In this document: positions 1 through 7,713 of the stretch, piece by piece
Layout: every line of letters starts with the position of its first letter
Position numbering within the stretch: the stretch's first letter is position 1
NCBI GenBank assembly: GCA_021821055.1
Contig: JAKACX010000019.1
Span: 1-37,566, forward strand
Length of the DNA: 37,566 nt
Origin: Bacillota bacterium
GTDB taxonomy: Bacteria > Bacillota > Bacilli > Alicyclobacillales > SLC66
Reading direction: 5' to 3'
Position numbers and translations under genes: made by a program
The notes under the pieces: generated by a model
Database searches by the model: none
The model's input: only the letters and a program-made list of their open reading frames with translations
What the model was told of the DNA's origin: nothing

Positions 1-1293
1 TTTGCGTTCCAAGCGGGCGAGGCGGCGTTCGTGGTGGTTTGGAGTCGCTTCGGGGTGTGTCCTGCGGCGCAGCATGGCAGCCTTGCGGCCGTGTGACGCG
101 GCCGCCTGGCGCGTGTAGTGCAACGCCTTTTCGTAGTCCTGCAGGTGGTGCTCGCACAGCTTCGCCAGTTCGACGTACAGGTCTTCGGGTGTGTGCGAGA
201 GTTCCCGCGCGCATTGCTCCCAGGCGTCGAGCGCAAGACCCCACTGCTTGCGCCGCTTGAAGGCGTAGCCGAGGGCGAGCTTTGCCTCGCCAGACAGCGC
301 GTTGCCGCGGTTCGCCACGGCCTGATAGCCGTTTATGGCCCTGTCGGTCTGGCCGAGCGCGTCGTACCAGCGCGCCATCTGCATCAGTTCTTGCGCGCTG
401 GCCCCGCCCTTGTCCGGGATGTCCGGGAAACGCTGCACGAGGGACGAGAGGTGCGTGTACAGTGTGACGAGCGACAGGACGTCGATCTCATTGTGCCGCA
501 GCACACCTTCGATCGCGTCCGGATCGCCGGACCTCAGGTATTCGAAATACAGCAGGGGCGCCAGGTGGCCCGGCGTGTCGCCGGTGCGCCGGACGCCGAG
601 CTTGACCTCCTCGATGACGGACAGACGGCAGGAAGGGAGTTCGTCCCGCCACAGTCGGCGGGACGCGTGAATGAGGTCGTGATGGATGAGCGTCGGAAGC
701 GCGCCCGTCGCCCCGCGCAGCAGAGTGTGCCGGGTTTTGACCTGCGGCCAGTCGAACGATTTTCCATTGAACGTGACGAGTCGCGTCGCGCCCCTGATGT
801 CTTGAATGAACGAACTGTACAGTGCGGCCTCCGCCGCGGGCGTCGGCAAAAAGTGCTGGCGGACGACCAGCGCGCCTCCTTGCACGCGACAGTGTCCGAG
901 CAGGAAGATCGTGTTCCCCGTTCCACCGTTGAGACCCGTCGTCTCCGTGTCGAAGAACAGCCAATCCTCCGGAACCGTCCCGGCGCCGGACAGCGGGTGG
1001 TCGAATCCGGGTTTCGCCCATGACGGGAGCGCATCGCGAAACTGCGCAAAGGTGTACGCGCCGTGCGTGTGGGAGAGCGGATAGCGCACCTCGCGAACCA
1101 TGACACTCGCGTCGTCAAATACAGCCTGGGACGCCTTCAGGCGCTCCCATTTCTCCGCGTGGGCAATGTTCCGACTCGGCGATGGAGCGCCGGACCCTGG
1201 CGCGATTTGCCGCGTCGCCCGCGGGGCTGGAGACGGCGCCTGTTCACCCGCCAGTAGCGGGCGAAAGCGGGTCAGCTTGTCTCTAATGGACAT
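1..1293 (-). CDS. mrfB: MrfB/YprB DNA-repair exonuclease, 3' end outside window
   Basis: The frame is open from an ATG at 1293 to the window edge (431 codons), so only the last residues are missing. I read a DEDD-type RNase H-fold exonuclease: FFDTETTGL near residues 113-121 gives catalytic D115 and E117, LVTFNGKSFDWPQVKTR supplies the next Asp, and HNEIDVLSLVTLY a further one. The C-terminal third is helical and TPR-like (KLALGYAFKRRKQWGLALDAW). In Bacillus subtilis YprB is MrfB, the nuclease partner of helicase MrfA in repair of mitomycin-type adducts; the family is about 410-430 aa, so the visible part is nearly complete. Its ATG lies 11 nt inside the end of mrfA, so translation is probably coupled. 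Residues about 15-45 are Pro/Ser/Ala-rich and poorly conserved in appearance. Function is inferred from family and gene order. Confidence 0.9.
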   Translation of the reverse strand, partial: MSIRDKLTRFRPLLAGEQAPSPAPRATRQIAPGSGAPSPSRNIAHAEKWERLKASQAVFDDASVMVREVRYPLSHTHGAYTFAQFRDALPSWAKPGFDHPLSGAGTVPEDWLFFDTETTGLNGGTGNTIFLLGHCRVQGGALVVRQHFLPTPAAEAALYSSFIQDIRGATRLVTFNGKSFDWPQVKTRHTLLRGATGALPTLIHHDLIHASRRLWRDELPSCRLSVIEEVKLGVRRTGDTPGHLAPLLYFEYLRSGDPDAIEGVLRHNEIDVLSLVTLYTHLSSLVQRFPDIPDKGGASAQELMQMARWYDALGQTDRAINGYQAVANRGNALSGEAKLALGYAFKRRKQWGLALDAWEQCARELSHTPEDLYVELAKLCEHHLQDYEKALHYTRQAAASHGRKAAMLRRRTHPEATPNHHERRLARLERK

Positions 1294-3583
1294 GGTTCGC
1301 ACCTTCTTGCAAAACGTCCTGGAACGCGAACTGCGCGAGCGTGCGGGCGGCCTCCTTGGCGCCGTGATCCGCATGGCCCACGCACGATGGGCAGCCGGCT
1401 TCGCAGGGACAGGACCGGATCACTTGCAGCGCCTTTTCAAGCAGCAGTCCCATGTCGCGGAACGCCTGCTCGGCCAGACCCACGCCGCCCGGGTAGCGGT
1501 CGTACAGGAAAATGGTCGGCCTGCCTGAGTGGATGGCCTTGCGCTGGGCGACGACGTGAAGGTCGCTCGGATCGCACATGACGAACAAGGGTGCGACATG
1601 TCGCAGGACCACGGCCAGTCCTGCGAGCCCGCGCTCGATGTCCGTCTCTTCCGATCCTGTGAGCAACACCTCAGGGAAATCAATCCAGGCCGCGTCCGTA
1701 TGAAGCTCCTCTTCCGGCAGGTGGATAGGACCCGAGCCGACGTTTTCGTGCGTGCCAAACTTGATCTTCTTGAACATGGTTGCCATGGCGTGCACCGCCA
1801 CCTCGCCGTACCCGCAGGCAATACCGCCCCTCATCGCGCGCGCGGCGTTTTCAATGAGCACCTGCAATTGCACGGCCAGGTTGGCGTCTGTATAGTAGTC
1901 CGCCTTCACCTCGCGCACGAACGCTTTCTTTTCCGCGTAGTCGAGCTTCTCCACCTGAAACTGTACGCCCTGATGAAGGTAGATCGCCTCCTCGTGCAGC
2001 AGCGTGAGGGAACTGAAGCGGTCCATCTCGCCGATCACCCGCTCCGCACCCTGCGTGGAAATATCCACGATGACGACGTTTTCCTGCGCAGCGGAACGCA
2101 GACTGACGCCGTGCGCGGGAAACGACTCGTTCATCCAGAACCACTTTCCCCGGGCGCGGTGCAGGATCTGTTCCTCGGCGAGGAATTCGAGGATCTCGCC
2201 GATTTCGGCCGAGCCAAACCGGTCGCCGTCCGCGAACGGCAGTTCATAGGCGGCGCACTTCAAATGGTCAACGAGAATGATCAGGTTGTCTGGGTTTATG
2301 CGGGCGGTTTCCGGGCTGCGCGCGAACAGGTACTCGGGATGCTGCATGAGATACTGGTCGAGCGGGGTGGATGTGCCGACAAGGACCACGACCGACTCGT
2401 CCTGGCGTCTCCCCGCCCGTCCGGCCTGTTGCCACGTGCTGGCGATGGAACCGGGATAGCCGGTCATGACGCAGGCCTGCAACTGGCCGATATCCACGCC
2501 AAGTTCGAGCGCGTTTGTGCTCACGACGCCCATGATGTCCCCGCGGCGCAGTCCCTGTTCAATCTCGCGCCGCTCCGATGGCAGGTACCCGCCGCGATAG
2601 CCCCGGATGGTGCGCGGCCCGAGCCGGCGCTTGATCAACTCCTGCAGATAGGTCAGGAGGACCTCCACGCGGACCCTGCTGCGTGCGAACAGGATGGTCT
2701 GGACGCCGTTTTCCAGGAACAGCGACGCGATGTCGCGCGCCGTCAGCGTGGCGCTCCGGCGGATGTTCAGTTCCGCATTGACAATCGGCGGGTTGTAGAA
2801 TACGAAGTGTTTGGTCCCCGCGGGAGCCCCGTTGTCGTCGATTGGTTCCACAGGCGCCTCGACGAGCGTCTGCGCGAGCTCGCGCGGGTTTGCAATGGTC
2901 GCGGACGTGCAGATGAACTGCGGGTCGCTGCCGTAGAAGGAGCAGATCCGCTTCAGACGGCGGATCACGTTCGCCACATGGCTGCCGAACACACCGCGGT
3001 AGGTGTGCAGTTCATCGACCACCACGTACTGCAGGTGCTCGAAAAAGGACACCCATTTCGTGTGGTGCGGGAGTATGGCGGCGTGCAGCATATCCGGGTT
3101 CGTGATGACGATGTTGCCTGCCTGCCGGACCAACTGCCGGATATTCGCCGGCGTGTCGCCGTCGTACGTCTCGGACTTGAGCGGCAGTCCCGCCTGGCGC
3201 ACGAGTTCGTGCAATTCCGCTCGCTGGTCCTGCGCCAGGGCCTTGGTCGGGAAGAGGTAGAGCGCGCGCATCTGGGAGTCCTCGGACAGGGACTGCAGGA
3301 TGGGCAGGTGGTAGCACATGCTCTTGCCGGAAGCCGTGGGCGTCACGGCGACGATGTTGCGGCCTGCGCGCACGTGGTTGTAGGACGCCGCCTGGTGCGT
3401 GTAGAGGCTGGTGATGCCACGGTCCACAAGGGTCTGCCGGATGCGCGCGTCGAGGTCTGCCGGGAACGGCGCGAGTCTTGCCTGGCGCGGCGGGATCGTC
3501 TTCCAATGGGCGATGTTCGGACGGATCCGGTCGTCACTTCGAAACTCCGCAAGCAGCGGGGCAAGCTTGAGTTTTGTACGCAT
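1283..3583 (-). CDS. mrfA: MrfA/YprA DEAD/DEAH-box helicase with C-terminal Zn domain (DUF1998)
   Basis: A superfamily 2 helicase of about 766 aa. Visible motifs in order: Walker A VTPTASGKS, DEAH-type Walker B VVVDELHTYRG, motif III CTSATIANP, and motif VI QQAGRAGRR in the second RecA domain. The C-terminal part ends in a four-cysteine cluster, CPCEAGCPSCVG, which in MrfA binds metal and is needed for repair. In B. subtilis MrfA and MrfB remove mitomycin C-type lesions independently of UvrABC. Two ATGs are available, at 3589 and 3583. The AGGAG at 3590-3594 touches the first and lies 6 nt before the second, so I choose 3583. mrfB follows with an 11-nt overlap. A 440-bp non-coding region containing a divergent riboswitch leader lies upstream. 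Confidence 0.94.
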   Translation of the reverse strand: MRTKLKLAPLLAEFRSDDRIRPNIAHWKTIPPRQARLAPFPADLDARIRQTLVDRGITSLYTHQAASYNHVRAGRNIVAVTPTASGKSMCYHLPILQSLSEDSQMRALYLFPTKALAQDQRAELHELVRQAGLPLKSETYDGDTPANIRQLVRQAGNIVITNPDMLHAAILPHHTKWVSFFEHLQYVVVDELHTYRGVFGSHVANVIRRLKRICSFYGSDPQFICTSATIANPRELAQTLVEAPVEPIDDNGAPAGTKHFVFYNPPIVNAELNIRRSATLTARDIASLFLENGVQTILFARSRVRVEVLLTYLQELIKRRLGPRTIRGYRGGYLPSERREIEQGLRRGDIMGVVSTNALELGVDIGQLQACVMTGYPGSIASTWQQAGRAGRRQDESVVVLVGTSTPLDQYLMQHPEYLFARSPETARINPDNLIILVDHLKCAAYELPFADGDRFGSAEIGEILEFLAEEQILHRARGKWFWMNESFPAHGVSLRSAAQENVVIVDISTQGAERVIGEMDRFSSLTLLHEEAIYLHQGVQFQVEKLDYAEKKAFVREVKADYYTDANLAVQLQVLIENAARAMRGGIACGYGEVAVHAMATMFKKIKFGTHENVGSGPIHLPEEELHTDAAWIDFPEVLLTGSEETDIERGLAGLAVVLRHVAPLFVMCDPSDLHVVAQRKAIHSGRPTIFLYDRYPGGVGLAEQAFRDMGLLLEKALQVIRSCPCEAGCPSCVGHADHGAKEAARTLAQFAFQDVLQEGANHVH

Positions 3584-3704
3584 GGGCATCTCCTCGGAAT
3601 CTATTGTACGAATGGGTGTTCGTGTTGTAAAGGGCGATCATCGGTTTTCCTGGATTCCTGGCCGCACAGTGCGCCCCTGCGGCGGGGGGATCGCGTGTCG
3701 TGCG

Positions 3705-3733
3705 TGGACTGTCTGAGAGGATTGTGGTACGAT
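3705..3733 (+). promoter_or_regulatory. Candidate sigma-A promoter for the riboswitch leader
   Basis: TGGACT at 3705-3710 and TACGAT at 3728-3733 are separated by 17 nt, each matching the sigma-A consensus at four of six positions. Transcription would begin near 3740, about 30-45 nt before the aptamer. The match is moderate; the main support is its position. Confidence 0.4.
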
Positions 3734-3769
3734 GGGTGGACGCGAATCCGGATACCGCGTGGCACGATA

Positions 3770-3865
3770 CAACCGCATATGGGCAAACGCATCGAAAGGT
3801 GCGGGCGCAAAGCCACGGATCTAAGGGCGCATGTCCATGCGTCGATGACCGCCGGGTTGCAAAGG
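3770..3865 (+). promoter_or_regulatory. Cyclic-di-GMP-I (GEMM-I) riboswitch aptamer
   Basis: The sequence follows the GEMM-I consensus closely. GGGCAAAC at 3781-3788 leads into a stem CGCATC/GGTGCG (3788-3803) closed by a GAAA tetraloop. Next comes the invariant core GCGCAAAGCCACGG (3805-3818) with ATCTAAG, then a second hairpin CGCATG/CATGCG (3828-3841), and the 3' core GATGACCGCCGGGTTGC (3844-3860). CAACC at 3770-3774 can pair with GGGTTG at 3854-3859 to close the domain. Class I aptamers bind c-di-GMP where the helices meet and contain the same GNRA tetraloop. An intrinsic terminator follows directly, and the next gene on this strand is the CheY-like receiver. Whether c-di-GMP turns the gene on or off cannot be read from sequence alone. 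Confidence 0.88.
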
Positions 3866-3876
3866 GTAGGGTCCAA

Positions 3877-3905
3877 GGCTTTTGCGTCCGCGAAAGCCGT
3901 TTTTT
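3877..3905 (+). terminator. Intrinsic terminator, riboswitch expression platform
   Basis: GGCTTTTGCG (3877-3886) pairs with CGCGAAAGCC (3889-3898), with one G-U wobble, and is followed by six Ts at 3900-3905. It lies 12-17 nt after the aptamer. GCAAAGG at 3859-3865, the 3' edge of the aptamer, could pair with CTTTTGC inside the left arm as an alternative anti-terminator, which is the usual arrangement for a transcription-attenuating riboswitch. Confidence 0.82.
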
Positions 3906-4024
3906 GCGTCCATCCGGAAGATGCGGGATCGTCCGCGTCGGATGATCGCCATCCAGATTGATCAAGATTTTATGCTGTGCGTAAAAATGCTAGATATGCT
4001 GCGAATGAAAGTGGGGCGGCTACG

Positions 4025-4387
4025 TTGGCGCGCTTATTGATAGTGGACGACTCTCGCTTCATGCGCACGTGCCTGAAGGAGATCTGGCGTGAGACGGGAC
4101 TGGGCCACGCGTACGAAGCGGCGAACGGCGTCGAGGCGATTGAGCAGTATCAGGCATTCGGACCCGAGTTGGTGACAATGGATATTACCATGCCCGTCAT
4201 GGACGGGTTGGAAGCGCTGAGAACCCTGCGCGCGCTCCACGCCGACGCCAGGGTTCTCATGATCTCCTCGATGGGTCAACAATCGCTCGTGAGAGAGGCG
4301 CTTGCGTACGGCGCGGTCGGATTTGTCGTCAAGCCGTTCGAACCTTCGTCGGTTCTCGCGGAAATCACACGCGCGCTCTCTACGTGA
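4025..4387 (+). CDS. Stand-alone CheY-like response regulator receiver
   Basis: A single receiver domain of 120 aa with no output domain. From the TTG at 4025 the acidic pair is D8-D9, the phospho-acceptor D53 (VTMDITMPVMDG), the switch residue S81/S82 (ISSMG) and the conserved K103 (VKPF). That length matches CheY exactly. A GTG at 3977 would add 16 residues with no receiver character, so I prefer 4025; AGTGGGG about 9 nt upstream is a weak ribosome site. The gene lies about 120 nt downstream of the riboswitch terminator, so its expression is probably set by c-di-GMP. No kinase, chemotaxis or flagellar gene is in the window, so its partner is unknown. It ends 34 nt before the convergent SGNH gene. 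Confidence 0.88.
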   Translation: MARLLIVDDSRFMRTCLKEIWRETGLGHAYEAANGVEAIEQYQAFGPELVTMDITMPVMDGLEALRTLRALHADARVLMISSMGQQSLVREALAYGAVGFVVKPFEPSSVLAEITRALST

Positions 4388-4421
4388 GGACGCCGGATGC
4401 AGCTTCGGTTCGATCGCGTGT

Positions 4422-5477
4422 TCATGGAATGAGTTGTCCGGCAATGAATTGCGCGTACCAGCGGCTCAGGTAGTCGTTGGGGTGGTTGACGTGATTGCCG
4501 GTCATGTCGGCGTAAGCCTTGTGACGCAGCAACTCCTCGTGCACGCCCGTGATGTCGGCCATCGCCACGCCCGTTCCGGTCATCGCGCGCAGCAGATCCC
4601 GGTACGCGGTTTGCAGTCCGAAAAGTACGGTCTCCGGATTCGGCAGCATCGTGGAGACGAGAATGAACTCTGCCCGCGAATTGGCCTGTTTCACGGTATC
4701 CATGATGGCGGCGATGTTTGCCTTGAATGTCTCCGGCGGGATTTTTGTGGTGCCGTCGTTCATCCCGAACGCGATGATGACCAAGTCCGGGTTTTCCGCC
4801 GCCACCCGGCGTTCCGCGGTCTCGCGCCCCCACTCTGAAGTCGTGCCGGGAAGAGACGGATTGTGCAGGTCAATGACACTGTCCCAGTTGGCCCGAAGTT
4901 GTTCCGCGATCAGGTGCCCCCACACGGGTTGATACGGAGGGGCCGGCACCCATTCCGTCCAGCAGAAGCCGCTGGCGTTGTAGCCTGTCGCGATGCTGTC
5001 TCCGAAAACGACGACGCGAACCGGTTCCTTGCGCTGAAGTTTCCCGATCGTCGCCGGAAGCTCTTCGGCGGCAAATCGAGGTGTCGGCCCAGTCCAGGCG
5101 CCGGATTCATGGAGGTAGCTGACAGCAATTTGACGCTCATGGAAATAGTGTTGCTCCTTATAGAGGGCATTGCCGCCGTCCGTGCGTTTCTGGTAAGCGC
5201 CTGCCTCGGGACGGGCGGGATTCAGATCGGCCAGGGTCATCGAAGGGATGCGGGAGCCCTCCGGTAGGACAATTCGTCTGTCCACCAGCGTCCAGTCTCT
5301 TCCTTCCTCGTACTCCACGTCCAATGCTGAATTATGGACGAACAGTACTTCGGCCGGCTCAAACAGCAGCGATGCCTCAGGCGGGCCTCCGTCGCGCGAC
5401 ACCGGCAATAAAGACTCGTACCACATCACATCCGTCATCCAGAAAGGCCGCAACCAACGCTTCATCAATGGGTTCAA
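4422..5477 (-). CDS. SGNH/GDSL-family hydrolase
   Basis: 351 aa. The C-terminal half is an SGNH hydrolase: block I VVVFGDSIATGY carries the nucleophile Ser, block III is IIAFGMNDGTTK, and a late block V has Asp/His (GNHVNHPNDYLSRW). The N-terminal 150 residues look like a beta-rich accessory domain, as in SGNH esterases of the carbohydrate-esterase type. No signal peptide is visible. The start is TTG at 5477, fixed by a perfect AGGAGG at 5485-5490 with a 7-nt spacer; the next ATG, four codons in, lies too far from it. Family members deacylate lipids or sugar esters, but the substrate cannot be told here. A small membrane protein gene lies 54 nt upstream on the same strand and is probably cotranscribed. 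Confidence 0.88.
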   Translation of the reverse strand: MNPLMKRWLRPFWMTDVMWYESLLPVSRDGGPPEASLLFEPAEVLFVHNSALDVEYEEGRDWTLVDRRIVLPEGSRIPSMTLADLNPARPEAGAYQKRTDGGNALYKEQHYFHERQIAVSYLHESGAWTGPTPRFAAEELPATIGKLQRKEPVRVVVFGDSIATGYNASGFCWTEWVPAPPYQPVWGHLIAEQLRANWDSVIDLHNPSLPGTTSEWGRETAERRVAAENPDLVIIAFGMNDGTTKIPPETFKANIAAIMDTVKQANSRAEFILVSTMLPNPETVLFGLQTAYRDLLRAMTGTGVAMADITGVHEELLRHKAYADMTGNHVNHPNDYLSRWYAQFIAGQLIP

Positions 5478-5531
5478 GGGAGCCCCTCCTGTACCAGTGA
5501 CAGCCTGCCCTGTGATTCCTGTATCGCGCCT

Positions 5532-5813
5532 TTATGAGGCACGAGTCCAGCGACGTTTGAGTATCAGCAAAATCGCAAGGGCGAGTGACCACAATACAAA
5601 TGGGAACACCCACCTGTAGTGCATTTTGTAGAGCGCAGAATAAGCCAGATTCATGTAAATGAGTTTCGTTGTGCCGTCAACCTTCGCGACCATGGACGTT
5701 GCCCAGAGATAGCGAGTGCCATAAGCCAGAAGCAGGGCGGCGTACACACCCCATGGCAGGCCCACCAGGAAAATGCCCACCCGCACCACGGACTTTCCAA
5801 CCCCGTGCTTCAT
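5532..5813 (-). CDS. Small two-helix membrane protein, function unknown
   Basis: 93 aa from the ATG at 5813, which is preceded by GGGGGA at a 9-nt spacing; an in-frame start at 5873 exists but has no ribosome site. I see two hydrophobic segments, about residues 9-31 (VVRVGIFLVGLPWGVYAALL) and 68-85 (WVFPFVLWSLALAILLIL), with a basic tail KRRWTRAS. The loop between them is about 35 residues and Tyr-rich. I do not recognise a family. It sits 54 nt upstream of the SGNH hydrolase on the same strand and may act with it, but this is only context. Confidence 0.62.
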   Translation of the reverse strand: MKHGVGKSVVRVGIFLVGLPWGVYAALLLAYGTRYLWATSMVAKVDGTTKLIYMNLAYSALYKMHYRWVFPFVLWSLALAILLILKRRWTRAS

Positions 5814-6126
5814 GGAACGGATTCCCCCTTCATCAACCCATTTCTTGCGCAACGTTCGCCGGAGCACGCGCAATCATTCCACATATACCTCTCGGCGCCC
5901 GCCCTGATTTGGATGATCACAGTTCCCCTGGTGAGAAATATACAGCATTTCCGGGTTAAATACATGAGTGTCATGACCCGAAGATCTGTATATCACATAG
6001 ATAGTAAACTTGACAGGTGAGAAGGAATGCGGTACGAAGCTGGAAGGAGATAGCTAGAACCACGGCAGGGAAGAACGGATCTGACTTCAGGGGTCATACT
6101 GATGAGTGGGTGGATAGGGGGATATC
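5814..6126. other. Intergenic region between divergent genes
   Basis: 313 bp, less GC-rich than its neighbours, and without a convincing ORF. It holds the candidate plus-strand promoter at 6010-6038. TCACAGTTCCCC at 5917-5928 matches the end of the repeat family seen at 10.0, 14.9 and 27.9 kb, but no second end or central hairpin is near it. No clear minus-strand promoter was found for the small membrane protein. Confidence 0.6.
6010..6038 (+). promoter_or_regulatory. Candidate sigma-A promoter for the glycosyltransferase
   Basis: A perfect TTGACA at 6010-6015 is followed after 17 nt by TACGAA at 6033-6038 (four of six). It lies about 90 nt before the ATG at 6127, giving a leader of roughly 80 nt. 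Confidence 0.5.
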
Positions 6127-7413
6127 ATGAAGCGATCACTCCGCATTCTCTTCGTAGCGTACTATCATGGTCTTGGCCATGTGGTCCGCAGCGCGGTGGC
6201 TGCACAAGAGCTGCAAAGGCGGGGGCACACCGTGCTCTTCGCGTGTTCCGCGCGGGCCGCTCACGTCCCCGAATCATATGGGCTCACGTGCGAGGAGATT
6301 TTCGAACTCGACCCCGTCCAGGCAGTGGAAGCGACGAATTCCGCGCCGTCTGCCGCGCCGTCTGCAGCAGGGTCGGCGGCGGCGGTCGCAATGCCGTTGG
6401 GAGGGTTGGCGCCTCCCGACCAGGCGCCGGTCGAACCCGCGACGGCCAAGAAGAGGAGCCGGGTCGCGGAGGTATCCTACGTGAAGCGGTGCCTGAGCGA
6501 CGAGGCAGGTCTCATTGAGCGATTCAGGCCGGACGTGGTGGTGTCTGATTTCAGAAACACAACGGGTGTTTCCTGCGCCATCGCGGGCGTTCCCAGTGTT
6601 TCACTGTACAACGCGCGCTTCTTCGAACACCCCATGGCCGACATCCTGCCCGATGTGCTGGACACGCTGAGCGAACTGCACATTCCCGAACAGGCAAGGG
6701 CAAAGTTCTTCGGCGACGTCATCGTCATTCCCGATTTTTCTCTCTTCGATCCGATGGCCGTTATCCCCAAGCCGATCATGGACATGATCGTGGCGTCGGC
6801 GAGGGAGATTCGTTACGTCGGCCCATTGGTCAAGAGCGTCGTCAAGCCGGCTACGAAGCGCGATCTGTTTTCGGTCGATCGCCCCTTGCTCCTGATCACA
6901 TTCGGCGGCACCGCGATGAGCTACGCGCACCTGCAGGCGGCCCTGCTCGCGCTGTCCGGGGGCATTGAGGCCAATCTGGTCATCATCACAGGGCCGAACA
7001 TCCTGCCGGAGACCATTTCTCCGCTGGTTGACGGCATTGTGAAGCACGGGAACGCGGAGGCAAAGGTTTTCGGCTTCACCGAACAAGCGTTCGAATTCAT
7101 GCAAATGGCCGACGTGGCGATCATCCACGGCGGCCACGGGACCATGATGGAGGCCATTGTCTCAGGCACGCCGTTGATCGTTGTACCTGCGCAAAAGGAG
7201 CAGTCGGACAACGCCAGGCGGGTGGTCGATCTGGGCGTCGGAAGGATCATTGCTCCAGATGAGATTCAGGGCCTCCTGGGGCCGACGGTGGTGGACATGC
7301 TGCAAGACCAGACCATGCGGGGGCGCTGCTCCAACGTTGCCGCGACTTTCGGCCACACGAGCGGCGCCCGGGCATTTGCGGATTTCATGGAAGGGACCTG
7401 GTGGCGGTCCTGA
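6127..7413 (+). CDS. GT1/MGT-type UDP-sugar glycosyltransferase
   Basis: 428 aa, GT-B fold. The N-terminus has the sugar-acceptor Rossmann start (RILFVAYYHGLGHVVRSAVA). The C-terminal donor half carries LLITFGGTA and the family-1 donor-binding segment: IIHGGHGTMMEAIVSGTPL, VPAQKEQSDNARRV. Family members transfer UDP- or NDP-activated sugars to lipids, peptides or small molecules; MurG and macrolide glycosyltransferases share the fold. Residues about 68-110 are an Ala/Pro/Ser-rich low-complexity insertion between the N-terminal Rossmann elements, which is unusual for the family. AGGGGGAT just before the ATG is the ribosome site. No biosynthetic neighbour reveals the acceptor. The next gene on this strand encodes a secreted surface protein. 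Confidence 0.88.
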   Translation: MKRSLRILFVAYYHGLGHVVRSAVAAQELQRRGHTVLFACSARAAHVPESYGLTCEEIFELDPVQAVEATNSAPSAAPSAAGSAAAVAMPLGGLAPPDQAPVEPATAKKRSRVAEVSYVKRCLSDEAGLIERFRPDVVVSDFRNTTGVSCAIAGVPSVSLYNARFFEHPMADILPDVLDTLSELHIPEQARAKFFGDVIVIPDFSLFDPMAVIPKPIMDMIVASAREIRYVGPLVKSVVKPATKRDLFSVDRPLLLITFGGTAMSYAHLQAALLALSGGIEANLVIITGPNILPETISPLVDGIVKHGNAEAKVFGFTEQAFEFMQMADVAIIHGGHGTMMEAIVSGTPLIVVPAQKEQSDNARRVVDLGVGRIIAPDEIQGLLGPTVVDMLQDQTMRGRCSNVAATFGHTSGARAFADFMEGTWWRS

Positions 7414-7713
7414 GGAGACGCGCCAATGGGGGTCCGCTGGCGCAATGCTCGGTGGATGTCGGCGCCGGGCCAAAGATCGCGACCACCGTGAAGTTCCCGG
7501 ATCAAAGGGTCCTAAACCCTTGTAACGGGCTGCAGGACTGCAGGACTGTGAGCGGGTGGGCGGTCGATGGAGTTTTCCATCGGCGTGACCATGCGCTTAC
7601 GTGTCCACCGAACAGGTTTCCCGTTCCGGGGAAATGTCTTTTGCAAACCATGGAACTTTTCCCTTTCCATTTCGTCTATATATGTGAGAATGAAAGAAGG
7701 GGGCTTACATAGC
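7414..7713. other. Intergenic spacer
   Basis: 300 bp. GCGCCA/TGGCGC at about 7420-7444 can form a 6-bp stem but has no T-run, so it is not a convincing terminator. GGACTGCAGGACTG near 7530 is a short direct repeat. No promoter stands out. ORFs through the 3' part are upstream extensions of the next gene without a ribosome site. Confidence 0.5.

Noticed and set aside
118-1023. A 301-codon plus-strand ORF at the window start
   Set aside because: It lies opposite mrfB, which shows DEDD nuclease motifs and continues to the window edge.
1529-3961. An 810-codon plus-strand ORF opposite mrfA
   Set aside because: It mirrors the helicase gene, whose motifs are unmistakable. The ORF has no recognisable domain and would cover the riboswitch.
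5917-5928. TCACAGTTCCCC as a further copy of the 116-bp element
   Set aside because: Only one 12-bp end-like match; no partner end, flanking repeat or central hairpin nearby. It may be chance or a solo end.
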